From: Polaromonas sp.
GTDB lineage: Bacteria; Pseudomonadota; Gammaproteobacteria; Burkholderiales; Burkholderiaceae_C
Assembly: GCF_013817205.1 (NCBI RefSeq)
Contig: NZ_JACDDD010000007.1
Span: forward strand, 1-64,000
Length of the DNA: 64,000 nt
Reading direction: 5' to 3'
Part shown: positions 28,261 to 36,382 of the stretch, piece after piece
How positions within the stretch are numbered: position 1 is the first letter of the stretch
How the letters are laid out: every line of letters begins with the position of its first letter
Translations under genes and position numbers: made by a program
The notes under the pieces: generated by a model
What the model saw: the letters and a program-made list of their open reading frames with translations, nothing else
Told to the model about the DNA's origin: nothing
Database searches by the model: none

Positions 28261-29475
28261 ATGAACAGTGCTGCTGAGATGCGCCCGCCGCCGCTGACCG
28301 GTGTGCGGGTGTTGGACCTGTCGCGCGTGCTCGCCGGTCCCTGGGCCGGCCAGTTGCTGGCCGACCTGGGCGCCGACGTGGTCAAGGTCGAAAAGCCGGG
28401 CAGCGGTGACGACACCCGCGCCTGGGGGCCGCCTTATTTGAAAGATGCTTCCGGGCGCGACACCACAGCGGCCACTTACTTTCTCTGCGCCAACCGCAAC
28501 AAACGTTCCGTCGCCATCGACATCGCCACACCGCAAGGCCAGGCGCAGGTGCACGCGCTGGCGCAGCAGGCCGACGTACTGCTGGAAAACTTCAAGGTCG
28601 GCGGGCTTAAACGTTACGGGCTGGATTACGCCAGCCTGAAGGAAGGCAACCCGCGGCTGGTCTATTGCTCCATCACCGGTTTCGGCCAGACCGGGCCCTA
28701 TGCCGCGCGCGCCGGTTATGACTTTTTGATCCAGGGCATGGGCGGGCTGATGAGTGTGACCGGCCAGCCCGATGGTGAGCCCGGTGCCGGGCCGCAAAAA
28801 GTCGGCGTGGCGCTGACCGACATCATGACCGGCCTGTACGCCACGATCGCGGTGCAGGCAGCGCTGGCCGAGCGAGAGAAGTCCGACCTCGGACAACACA
28901 TCGACCTGGCCCTGCTGGACGTGCAGATCGCCTGCCTGGCCAACCAGGCTTCCAACTACCTGGCGGGTGGCATGGTGCCGCGCCGCATGGGCAATGCGCA
29001 CCCCAACATCGTTCCCTACCAGGCTTTTCCGACAGCCGACGGCGACATCATCCTGGCGGTCGGCAACGACGGCCAGTTTGCGAAATTCTGCACCGTGGCT
29101 GGCCACCCGGAATGGTCTGGCGACGAGCGCTTCTCAAGCAACGCCCAGCGCGTGGCGAACCGCGCCGTGCTGGTGCCGCTGCTGCGTCAGGCGACGGTGA
29201 TGCGCACCTCCGCCGACTGGATCGCAGCGCTGGAGGCCGCAGGTGTACCCTGCGGCCCGATCAACCGCATCGACGAGGTGTTTGCGGATCCGCAGGTGAT
29301 CGCGCGCGGCCTGCAGATTCACCTGCCGCATCCGCTGGCCGGCAGCGTGCCGCTGGTGGCAAACCCCATACGCCTCTCGGGATCACCGGTGGCTTACCAG
29401 CGCCCGCCGCCGCTGCTCGGGGAACACACCGAGGAAGTGTTGGCGCAGTGGCTGGGGTCCGCCGCTGCTGCCTGA
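28261..29475 (+). CDS. CaiB/BaiF (class III) CoA-transferase, probably glutarate CoA-transferase
   Basis: A 404-residue class III CoA-transferase (LSRVLAGPWAGQLLADLGAD, VEKPGSGDDTR, NRNKRSVAIDI). The family aspartate that carries the acyl intermediate lies in the LALLDVQIA region. Its place 4 bp after gcdH and next to a GcdR-like gene points to succinyl-CoA:glutarate CoA-transfer, as for GcdG/SUGCT. The start at 28261 is chosen over the upstream in-frame ATG that overlaps gcdH; the ribosome site is weak and coupling to gcdH is likely. The IS1595 target duplication begins 36 bp after its stop. Confidence 0.85.
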   Translation: MNSAAEMRPPPLTGVRVLDLSRVLAGPWAGQLLADLGADVVKVEKPGSGDDTRAWGPPYLKDASGRDTTAATYFLCANRNKRSVAIDIATPQGQAQVHALAQQADVLLENFKVGGLKRYGLDYASLKEGNPRLVYCSITGFGQTGPYAARAGYDFLIQGMGGLMSVTGQPDGEPGAGPQKVGVALTDIMTGLYATIAVQAALAEREKSDLGQHIDLALLDVQIACLANQASNYLAGGMVPRRMGNAHPNIVPYQAFPTADGDIILAVGNDGQFAKFCTVAGHPEWSGDERFSSNAQRVANRAVLVPLLRQATVMRTSADWIAALEAAGVPCGPINRIDEVFADPQVIARGLQIHLPHPLAGSVPLVANPIRLSGSPVAYQRPPPLLGEHTEEVLAQWLGSAAAA

Positions 29476-29510
29476 CGTCTGGCATCAGGGTCTGGCGCCT
29501 CTTTGCAAGT

Positions 29511-29518
29511 AAAAACTG
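29511..29518 (+). repeat. Target-site duplication, left copy (AAAAACTG)
   Basis: AAAAACTG immediately precedes the GGGAAATAT end of the IS1595-family element and is repeated exactly after its other end at 32057-32064. Confidence 0.9.
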
Positions 29519-29567
29519 GGGAAATATGTACGTAACACACCCAAGACAAATGGGTGATGACAAAGAC

Positions 29568-29597
29568 AAAAAGCCAGCGTTAATTGCTGGCTTTTTT
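29568..29597. terminator. Bidirectional rho-independent terminator at the IS left end
   Basis: Stem AAAAAGCCAGC / GCTGGCTTTTT with a 7-nt loop GTTAATT. Runs of A and T on both sides let it work in either direction. The stop codon of the 41-residue ORF lies in the loop. It would end the IS passenger transcript on the minus strand, and on the plus strand would stop read-through from the CoA-transferase gene into the element. Confidence 0.85.
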
Positions 29598-29705
29598 CTT
29601 GGCTGGTTGCGGCGCCTTCTTGGGCTGCGGTGGCGTGGACAACATGCGACGAAGCACGTCATCAAAGCCCGGTGCAGGCTGTTCAGGGCTTGGTGTTTTC
29701 GACAT
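29580..29705 (-). CDS. 41-residue Pro/Lys-rich small protein, IS passenger
   Basis: Too short for the ORF track. It begins MSKTPSPEQPAPGFDDVLRR and ends KKAPQPAKKKASN. The central FDDVLRRMLSTPPQPKK recalls a widespread class of small proteobacterial hypothetical proteins with an LxxMLxTPPxPK motif. It starts 23 bp inside the end of the PIN gene in another frame, so it is probably translationally coupled, and its stop lies in the terminator loop. The function is unknown. Its position in the same transcript hints at a role with the PIN protein. Confidence 0.55.
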   Translation of the reverse strand: MSKTPSPEQPAPGFDDVLRRMLSTPPQPKKAPQPAKKKASN

Positions 29706-30243
29706 CATCAATATTGATTTGCTGATTTTTGACGGGCGGCCTGCAAATTATCAGTGGGTACTTATTGGCGATATTGCCGGACAAATTGGTGAGGGCCAGA
29801 TCATTGCCCTTCGCTTTATTTTCTGAATCGAATGTAATTAAGCTTATAGGGGTCTTGAGCTGCTTTTGGGCTGTGATGGCGGAAGCAACGTGAATAGCAT
29901 CAGGAGCCGAAGGATAAAGCCCAACCCCGTTCACGTTTACTTTGTTGATCTTGTAATAACTTCTTATCTCGCTTGCCAAATGACATATCGGTGTACTGGC
30001 ATCAACAAAATGAAAGTTGGTCCGCGAATACATGTCACGGAAAAAATCAACTTGGTCATTGTTCAATCTAGCCTCGAAAACCTCTGTTAAGGCTATCGAT
30101 GAAGTTGTGATTCCGACAAGGCCCATCCCGAATTTGCGAACTTGATCATTGACGTATTGCACTTCGCCAGGACGGTGCGTTTCTTTTTGCAAGAAAGCAA
30201 GGAATATGCAGCTATCCCAGTATTCGAATTCAATGCCATCCAT
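29683..30243 (-). CDS. PIN-domain protein (putative ribonuclease), IS passenger
   Basis: A 186-residue PIN-fold protein. The acidic metal-binding residues appear in order: Asp in YWDSCIFLAFL, Glu in SIALTEVFEA, Asp in APDAIHVASA and Asp in LITFDSENK. PIN proteins are Mg-dependent RNases, often toxins of toxin-antitoxin pairs. It is longer than typical VapC (about 130). Its start overlaps the 271-residue gene by 14 bp, suggesting coupled expression. It may act as a toxin or in defence or stabilisation of the element; no VapB-type antitoxin is seen, so the partner could be the upstream 271-residue protein. Confidence 0.75.
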   Translation of the reverse strand: MDGIEFEYWDSCIFLAFLQKETHRPGEVQYVNDQVRKFGMGLVGITTSSIALTEVFEARLNNDQVDFFRDMYSRTNFHFVDASTPICHLASEIRSYYKINKVNVNGVGLYPSAPDAIHVASAITAQKQLKTPISLITFDSENKAKGNDLALTNLSGNIANKYPLIICRPPVKNQQINIDDVENTKP

Positions 30244-31045
30244 TGCGCAAATTCTTTATAAATTCGACCGAACTTTTCCCATCCGTGGCATCTTCAGAGC
30301 TTTGGAAGCTCGAAAGGTCGCCCAAGGGTTTATTTGGGGGTAGTACTTCAATCGAATCTACAAATACTTCATAAGGAGAGAAGTCTCCTTCTTGGTATTT
30401 CAGAATCCCGTGAACGATGACGTTCTGCTCCACTGCCCCCGACGCTTTTTCTAAGAGCGAGTCTTCAAAAATACATTTCACACGCGCGCCAATGGCTGGA
30501 TAAATGTGAAAAGACTTTTGTTCAGACTGCCCGTTATATTTTTTTATCGCGCCCTTTATAGAGCCTATCGACGTATAGTTTTTTGCAAGCAACTTTTCTA
30601 GATTTACTACGGTCTCAGAAGTCACATTGGCAACTACTTCGCCTCGAAAACTGAGCCACATATTGGAATAGTTTTTCCCCATGCCGCCAATTAATTCTTT
30701 CAGGCATTCGAGCAAGTAATGATTTGCTGTAGCTCGATAAACGCCTTGAGTGATCGATGCGACCACTTGGGAAAAGTGCAGAAAAATTTCTTGCTGATGC
30801 TCTTCGAAATTCTTTATGGGTTGCGTTCTTAACGATATGGCCGTGGGGCTGCTATGCGTCAAGTTCGAGACCAAAAAATCAACGGTATTCTTGTCCAGCC
30901 CGTACAAATATTTATCAGTCGCTTGGAGCGATCTGCGCAAAGAATCCATCTTGTCCGACAAAACGCCCAAGCGCACGTCTCCAGCATCGGATGGAAGTCC
31001 ATCCATATGCAGGGTTAGCGTTTCTTGAGTCTGCTTTTCGTCCAT
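30230..31045 (-). CDS. Unknown 271-residue passenger protein encoded between transposase and PIN genes
   Basis: It has no recognisable enzyme motif. Residues 1-120 look helical (SDKMDSLRRSLQATDKYLYG). The C-terminal 100 residues contain beta-strand-rich segments (VIVHGILKYQEGDFSPYEVF) that could form a small barrel. It starts 1 bp after the transposase stop and overlaps the PIN gene by 14 bp, so it is transcribed with both. The AT-rich composition differs from the flanking genome. By position it could be the antitoxin or regulator of the PIN protein; this is inference only. Confidence 0.6.
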   Translation of the reverse strand: MDEKQTQETLTLHMDGLPSDAGDVRLGVLSDKMDSLRRSLQATDKYLYGLDKNTVDFLVSNLTHSSPTAISLRTQPIKNFEEHQQEIFLHFSQVVASITQGVYRATANHYLLECLKELIGGMGKNYSNMWLSFRGEVVANVTSETVVNLEKLLAKNYTSIGSIKGAIKKYNGQSEQKSFHIYPAIGARVKCIFEDSLLEKASGAVEQNVIVHGILKYQEGDFSPYEVFVDSIEVLPPNKPLGDLSSFQSSEDATDGKSSVEFIKNLRNGWH

Positions 31046-31046
31046 T

Positions 31047-32015
31047 TCAGTTTTGCATTAGGGTCCGTGGTGAATCCCGGTATGTCAGGCGCTTACCGCC
31101 AATACCCTTAAGCGCCAGCATCGCACGCTCAGTATCGTTGAATCCTAGAGATTGACGGGTGTTGTACCTAAAGTCAAATTCATTAACGTAGCGCTGCAAA
31201 TGTTGTGCGCCGACATGGTGAAACGTACCAATCAAACCACGTTTCAGGATAGAGAAGTAACCCTCAACCGTATTGGTAGTTACGTGACCACGGGCATACT
31301 CCTGACGGCTGTGATTCACCGTCTCATGCGTTGCATATTCTTTGCCGGGCTTCTTGTAAATCACCGATTGGTCGGTCATCAGGTTGGCATCTTTGGATAT
31401 GTTTTTGTCCATAACGGACTTGAGCGATTTAGAGGTCACTTCGGTCACATGGAAAGAGCGAACACCGCCGCCACGCTGGACCAAAGAAACGATTTTCTCT
31501 TTATGGGAACCGCCACGGATACCCGCATAAGCTTTGCCCACTTTGCTTTGATGGCTGTTACCCCAATAGGTTTCATCCACTTCGACAGTGCCACCGCCAG
31601 AACCCATCAAGCCGCCTTGATTGTTGGTCATTGCCTCACGAATGCGGTGAGACATAAACCATGCGGTTTTGTAGGTAACACCAAGCATGCGTTCCAACTG
31701 TTTCGAGGAAATGCCCTTCTTGCTTGCGCAAATGAGATGCACCGCTTGCAACCAAATGTGAAGCTTGATCTTGCTGCGCTCAAAGACCGTACCCACAGTC
31801 ACCGTGAACTGATCACGGCAGCTAGAGCATTTGTACAGACCGGGGCGGTGCGATTTTCCCTCAAGGGCGTAGTGGTTGCCAATGGTGCCGCAGTGTGGGC
31901 AGATCACCCCGTTAGCCCAGCGAACGGACTCAAGGTATTCACGCGCCTTGTCAGCGTCTTGGAATTGGGGGAGATTTAGTACGGCGGCCATTTGATTTCT
32001 TTCGGTGTGGCTCAA
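31047..32015 (-). CDS. IS1595-family transposase (ISXO2-like)
   Basis: A 322-residue DDE/N-type transposase. There is an N-terminal zinc ribbon with CPHCG and CSSC pairs (about residues 39-72), a helix-turn-helix segment (SSKQLERMLGVTYKTAWFMS), then catalytic residues in VEVDETYWG, LMTDQS and TTNTVEGYFSILKRG. Length and domain order match ISXO2-like IS1595 transposases. It appears intact. It lies 41 bp inside the right terminal repeat and leads the minus-strand run of passenger genes. Confidence 0.95.
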   Translation of the reverse strand: MSHTERNQMAAVLNLPQFQDADKAREYLESVRWANGVICPHCGTIGNHYALEGKSHRPGLYKCSSCRDQFTVTVGTVFERSKIKLHIWLQAVHLICASKKGISSKQLERMLGVTYKTAWFMSHRIREAMTNNQGGLMGSGGGTVEVDETYWGNSHQSKVGKAYAGIRGGSHKEKIVSLVQRGGGVRSFHVTEVTSKSLKSVMDKNISKDANLMTDQSVIYKKPGKEYATHETVNHSRQEYARGHVTTNTVEGYFSILKRGLIGTFHHVGAQHLQRYVNEFDFRYNTRQSLGFNDTERAMLALKGIGGKRLTYRDSPRTLMQN

Positions 32016-32056
32016 TTATGCGTACTTTAGTCGGGTGTGTCAAGTATATATTTCCC

Positions 32057-32064
32057 AAAAACTG
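32057..32064 (+). repeat. Target-site duplication, right copy (AAAAACTG)
   Basis: Exact repeat of 29511-29518, directly following the CCC end of the IS1595-family element. Confidence 0.9.
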
Positions 32065-32099
32065 CCTCAAGCCCCCGTCGGACGGGCGGAACCAGCTAT

Positions 32100-35000
32100 C
32101 TATTTGATAGCATTCGAACGTGCTCGGGCCACCGTGGCTGGCAGATCTTCCCACGCACCCCGCCCCGGCGCGTAACGGACGCGCATGTAGGCCGCAAGTT
32201 CCGCAATCTGCGCATCACTGAGGCTGTGGCGGAAGGCCGGCATGAAGCCGACCTGGGCCGACACCGGCTCACGGATGCCGTCCAGGATCACCCGCACCAG
32301 GTTGTCAGGCCGCGCGCTGTGCATCTTGCTGTTCAGCGCCAGCGGCACATTGGCGCCCAGCAGGGTCGGGCCGTCACCGTCGTGGTGGCAGGATGCACAG
32401 GCGCCGTTGAACAGGCGCTGGCCGGGGCCAGGCAGCGTCAAGCTTGTTTGCTGCGCGGCCAGCACCGCCTGGCTGGCGCGTGCGGCGCTCTCTGCCTCTG
32501 GCAGCGGCTGGTTGTACGAAGCGAGGTGCACAGCCATGGCGCGGACGTCTGCGTCCGGCAGCGCGGCCAGCTCTTTGACCACCGGCGCCATCGGCCCGGC
32601 GGCGGTACCGTGTTGCGGTGAATGCCCGGTACGCAAATAGTTGTAGAGCTGCTCACTTGTCCACGGCACCGGCGCGCGGGACAACGCGGTCAGCGCGGGC
32701 GCTTCCCAGCCCTCTACCATGGCGCCGCTCAGGAAGGCCTTGCCGCCGCGCTCGGCGCCCAAGGCATTGCGCGGCGTGTGGCAGGCGCCGCAGTGGCCGA
32801 GACCGTTGACCAGGTAGGCGCCGCGGTTCCACTCGACGCTTTGGGTGACGTCCGGCTGATAGGCCGCGGCTTCATGGAACAACGCATTCCATCCGGCCAT
32901 CAGCGGGCGCACGCTGAAGGGGAATGCCAGCGTTGTTGCAGGCACTTCCGAGCGCACCGCCGGCTGCGCCATCAAATACGCATACAGCGCTGTCAGGTCC
33001 TCGTCGCTGGTTTTGGCGAATGCTGTGTAGGGAAACGCCGGGTAGAGATGGTGGCCGTCGCGCGAAATCCCCTCGCGCATGGCACGCTGGAAAGCACTGA
33101 AGGACCACAGGCCAATGCCGGTCTGGGCATCGGGTGTGATGTTGGTGGTCACGACCTGGCCAAAAGGCGTGTCCATGGCTAGGCCCCCAGCATTGGGCGC
33201 GCCGCCGGGCGCCGTGTGGCAAACCACACAGTCACCCGCTGCAGCGAGCTGGCGGCCGCGTTCAATGGTGGCAGCGGTGTAAATGCCCGCGCTGCTGCTG
33301 GCCACGGGAGCAATCGCAGGTCGCCAGCCGAGCAAGGCCGCCGCGATGCCGAACACGCTGGCCAGGACGGCTCCGCCGCGCCCCCAGGCCTTGCGGTTTT
33401 TCGGCCAGCTTGCAGTTACGGGCAAAGGATCGCCGGCAGGTTCAGGAGTCGATGGCAGGCGTGCGGGTTCGCTGTCGGGCGCCGGGTTCAACGCTGTACG
33501 TATCACTTCGGGCGTGAACGGCGGCTGGCGAAAACGCACACCGGTCGCATCAAAAATCGCATTGGCGATCGCCGCAGTGCCGGGCACCGATGCCGACTCG
33601 CCGGCGCCGAGCGGTGGCTCGCTTGGGCGCGCCATTGTCACCACCTCGATCATCGGCACATCGCGAAAACTCAGGATCGGATAGGCACCCCATTCGAGCG
33701 CGGCCACGGTGTTGTTGACGGGGTTCAAGGCCACCTGCTCGGTCAGGGCCCGGCTGGTGGTTTGCACCACATTGCCGTGGATCTGGTGCTGCACGCCGGC
33801 CGGGTTGATCAGCGTGCCGGCGTCATGGCCCACCACCACGCGGCGCACATGAACCTCGCCGGTCTTGCGGTTGACCTCCACATCAGCCACCCACGCCGCC
33901 CAGGCCGCGCCAAAACCCGGCCACTTGCTGTGCACATAACGCGCATAGGCCACGCCCTGGCCGTGCACAATGTCCTGCGCGCCGGCCTTGTCAGGTGCCT
34001 GCTGCTGCGGCTGCGTGTGCGGCTTCCAGCCCGCGCGCTCGGCGGTGGCGCGCACCAGTTCGGCGGCACGCGGCTCGCTCAGGTAACGCAAGCGGAACTC
34101 GACCGGATCCACACCGGCGGCAGTCGCCAGCTCGTCGATGTAGGACTCGTGCGCAAAGGCGTTGGGCAGCGCCGAGACGCCGCGCAGCCAGGACGCACGC
34201 AACATGGGCGCCATGTCGTTGACGCTGATGCGCAGGTTGTCGTAGTCGTAAGGCGGGCGGGCGCTGCGGTCACCCATCTCGTAAGCCTGGGCCACTGGTT
34301 CGATGGTTCGCGTCAACAGCAGCGCCAGGGTCGGCGAGCCGTTCGAGGGGTAAGACGTCTGAAAATCGTAGGCTGCGACCGAGCCGTCGGTATTCAGCCC
34401 GCCGCGCACCTGCATCAGCTGTGCCGCGCCCTTGGGCTCCCAGGCATGCTCCTGTTCGCGCGTGAGCTGCACCCGCACCGGCGCACCGACGGCGCGGGAG
34501 AGCAGCGCTGCATCGGCCGCCACATCGTCGGCGCAGTTGCGGCCATAACAACCCGCCGCTTCCATGCGGACAACGTCGATGGCGACATCGGCCAGGCCCA
34601 TGAGGCGCGACAGGTCGGCGCGCAGTACATGCGGGTTCTGCGTGCCGGCCCAGACCGTGAGGGACTCTCCAAGCCAATCGGCGACGGCGCAGGATGGTCC
34701 GATGGAGCCATGCATCTGGTAAGGCCAGACATAGTTGCGCGCCATGGCCTGCGCCGCACCGGCAATGGCTGCGTCTACATCACCTTCATCTACCAGCCTG
34801 CGCTGCGTTGAGGGGTTGTCGCGGATGGCCTGCTCCAGATCGTCCAGCTTCTGCAGGCCCGGCCAGTCCTTCCACGTCACTTTGAGTTCGCGCAAGGCCT
34901 GCTCGGCGAACTCCTCACGCTCGGCGACGACGCCGACAAAATCGCGGATCACCACCACCGCGCGCAGGCCGGGGATGTGCGCAATGGAAGATTCGTCCAC

Positions 35001-35744
35001 CGATTCCAGCGTGTTGCCGATGAAGTCGCCATGGTCCGCGCCGGCGTATGGCGGGCGCACGACGCGGCCATGCAACATGCCGGGCACCCGCATGTCATGC
35101 ACAAAAGTCAACTCGCCGGTGACCTTGGCAGGGATATCCACGCGCGGCTGGGGGGTGCCGACGATGCGGTAGTCGACTGCGGGTTTCAGCGCTGTGTCGA
35201 GTGCCAGTGACAGTTCGACATGCTGGTTGCTAACCAACGCGCCGTAACCCACTGAGCGGCTTGCATCGTCGCGCACGCTGGCCAGGCCATCGCGCATGTC
35301 CACGGCACCTGCCTCGACGCCCAGCCGGGCGGCAGCCTGTCCCAGCAGCCAGGCGCGCGCCTGGGCTGCCGCAGCACGCAGCGGCGCCGCATGGATCTGG
35401 ATGGAGGCGCTGGCGATGGTCGCGCCCTGGTTGGGCGCGCAGGCGGTGTCGCCCAACACCATCTTGATGCTGCCCATGTCCAGTTCGAGCTCTTCCGCCA
35501 CGATCTGGCTCAACGCCGTCCGGATGCCGGTGCCCAGGTCCACGTGGCCGTTCAACGCCGTCACACTGCCGTCGTCCCACACCGCCAGCAGGATTTCCAC
35601 ACCTTCCAGCGGGTTCGCCGTGACCAGCGCGGGCTGGCCCGGCGCGGGCGGCGGTGGTGGTGGCGGTTCGCGCGTGACCAGCAACACGCCGGTTGCCGCA
35701 TGAAAGCCGGCGCGCGTCAGTGGCCTGTCGGCGCGCCGTGTCAT
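32100..35744 (-). CDS. Molybdenum hydroxylase large subunit fused to triheme cytochrome c (NicB-like)
   Basis: A 1214-residue fusion. Residues 1-760 form the molybdopterin-binding part of the xanthine dehydrogenase family (HVDLGTGIRTALSQIVAEEL, CAPNQGATIASAS). A membrane-like helix at about 810-830 follows, then a C-terminal cytochrome part with three heme sites: CVVCH, CGACH and CASCH. P. putida NicB (nicotinate dehydrogenase) has this layout and length. It would hydroxylate an N-heterocyclic acid with water as oxygen source and pass electrons to cytochrome. The start ATG overlaps the NicA-like stop (ATGA). The last codons lie in a GCTAT..ATAGC hairpin. The substrate nicotinate is inferred from hnr and ena nearby; other heteroaromatic acids are possible. 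Confidence 0.85.
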   Translation of the reverse strand: MTRRADRPLTRAGFHAATGVLLVTREPPPPPPPAPGQPALVTANPLEGVEILLAVWDDGSVTALNGHVDLGTGIRTALSQIVAEELELDMGSIKMVLGDTACAPNQGATIASASIQIHAAPLRAAAAQARAWLLGQAAARLGVEAGAVDMRDGLASVRDDASRSVGYGALVSNQHVELSLALDTALKPAVDYRIVGTPQPRVDIPAKVTGELTFVHDMRVPGMLHGRVVRPPYAGADHGDFIGNTLESVDESSIAHIPGLRAVVVIRDFVGVVAEREEFAEQALRELKVTWKDWPGLQKLDDLEQAIRDNPSTQRRLVDEGDVDAAIAGAAQAMARNYVWPYQMHGSIGPSCAVADWLGESLTVWAGTQNPHVLRADLSRLMGLADVAIDVVRMEAAGCYGRNCADDVAADAALLSRAVGAPVRVQLTREQEHAWEPKGAAQLMQVRGGLNTDGSVAAYDFQTSYPSNGSPTLALLLTRTIEPVAQAYEMGDRSARPPYDYDNLRISVNDMAPMLRASWLRGVSALPNAFAHESYIDELATAAGVDPVEFRLRYLSEPRAAELVRATAERAGWKPHTQPQQQAPDKAGAQDIVHGQGVAYARYVHSKWPGFGAAWAAWVADVEVNRKTGEVHVRRVVVGHDAGTLINPAGVQHQIHGNVVQTTSRALTEQVALNPVNNTVAALEWGAYPILSFRDVPMIEVVTMARPSEPPLGAGESASVPGTAAIANAIFDATGVRFRQPPFTPEVIRTALNPAPDSEPARLPSTPEPAGDPLPVTASWPKNRKAWGRGGAVLASVFGIAAALLGWRPAIAPVASSSAGIYTAATIERGRQLAAAGDCVVCHTAPGGAPNAGGLAMDTPFGQVVTTNITPDAQTGIGLWSFSAFQRAMREGISRDGHHLYPAFPYTAFAKTSDEDLTALYAYLMAQPAVRSEVPATTLAFPFSVRPLMAGWNALFHEAAAYQPDVTQSVEWNRGAYLVNGLGHCGACHTPRNALGAERGGKAFLSGAMVEGWEAPALTALSRAPVPWTSEQLYNYLRTGHSPQHGTAAGPMAPVVKELAALPDADVRAMAVHLASYNQPLPEAESAARASQAVLAAQQTSLTLPGPGQRLFNGACASCHHDGDGPTLLGANVPLALNSKMHSARPDNLVRVILDGIREPVSAQVGFMPAFRHSLSDAQIAELAAYMRVRYAPGRGAWEDLPATVARARSNAIK

Positions 35745-36232
35745 GAGCACGCCTCGCCCGCGTTCCGCATCAATTCGGCGGCACGCCGCACCGCCTTGAG
35801 GATTTCCAGGTGGGTGCCGCAGCGGCACAGATTGCCGGACAGCTCGCGGCGTATCTCTTCATCGGTCGGGTCGGGCTTGCGGGCCAGCAACGCAGCGGTC
35901 ATCATGATCATGCCGCTCAGGCAGTAGCCACACTGGGCCGCCTGCTCGTCAATAAAACCCTGCTGCACCGGATGCAGTGTGCCCGGCGAACCCAGGCCTT
36001 CGAGGGTGGTGATGGCCCGGCCGCCCGCGTGCACGGCCGGAATCACGCAGGCCCTCGCTGCCACACCATCAACCAGCACCGTGCAGGCGCCGCATTCACC
36101 GAGGCCGCAGCCGTACTTGGGGCTGTTCAGGCACAGGTCGTTGCGCAGCACGGTGAGCAGGCTGGCCTGCGCTGATACGGGCACGGCCCGCTGCGCCCCG
36201 TTGATGCTGAAGCTGACCACCTGCAAGCTCAT
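35741..36232 (-). CDS. [2Fe-2S] subunit of the molybdenum hydroxylase (NicA-like)
   Basis: A 163-residue iron-sulfur subunit. The plant-type [2Fe-2S] motif is YGCGLGECGACTVLVDG with the fourth Cys in ARAC; the second cluster uses CGYCLSGM and NLCRCGTH. It carries electrons from the molybdenum centre to the fused cytochrome of the next gene, with which it overlaps by 4 bp. A separate FAD subunit is missing, as in NicAB and isoquinoline oxidoreductase, consistent with cytochrome rather than NAD as acceptor. Confidence 0.92.
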   Translation of the reverse strand: MSLQVVSFSINGAQRAVPVSAQASLLTVLRNDLCLNSPKYGCGLGECGACTVLVDGVAARACVIPAVHAGGRAITTLEGLGSPGTLHPVQQGFIDEQAAQCGYCLSGMIMMTAALLARKPDPTDEEIRRELSGNLCRCGTHLEILKAVRRAAELMRNAGEACS

Positions 36233-36382
36233 GATTACGCGCGCCTGTCGCCGGGATTCAAGCCAAAGTCAAGGCTGCGGCGAAGCCGGGAGTCTGTGAG
36301 CAAGACTTCCGGCAGGATTCTTCGCAGGGCGGTGGCGCATGAGGCTATCTCCTGAAAGGATGGGACGCCGGAACCCAGCGCG

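Larger units (their letters stand above)
29519..32056 (-). mobile_element. IS1595-family insertion element, 2538 bp, with passenger genes
   Basis: The termini are imperfect inverted repeats of about 27 bp. The left begins GGGAAATATGTACGTAACAC and continues ACCC; the right, read inward on the minus strand, begins GGGAAATATATACTTGACAC and continues ACCC. Perfect 8-bp target duplications (AAAAACTG) flank it, the length expected for IS1595. Inside, all on the minus strand and tightly packed: transposase, a 271-residue protein, a PIN-domain protein and a 41-residue protein. Passenger DNA is visibly more AT-rich than the chromosome. It sits between the convergent ends of the CoA-transferase and the molybdenum hydroxylase genes and disrupts neither. 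The intact termini suggest a recent insertion. Confidence 0.92.

Noticed and set aside
26928-28415. 495-residue minus-strand ORF opposite gcdH
   Set aside because: Antisense shadow of glutaryl-CoA dehydrogenase.
33216-34811. 531-residue plus-strand ORF opposite the NicB-like gene
   Set aside because: Antisense shadow; heme and molybdenum-domain motifs are on the minus strand.
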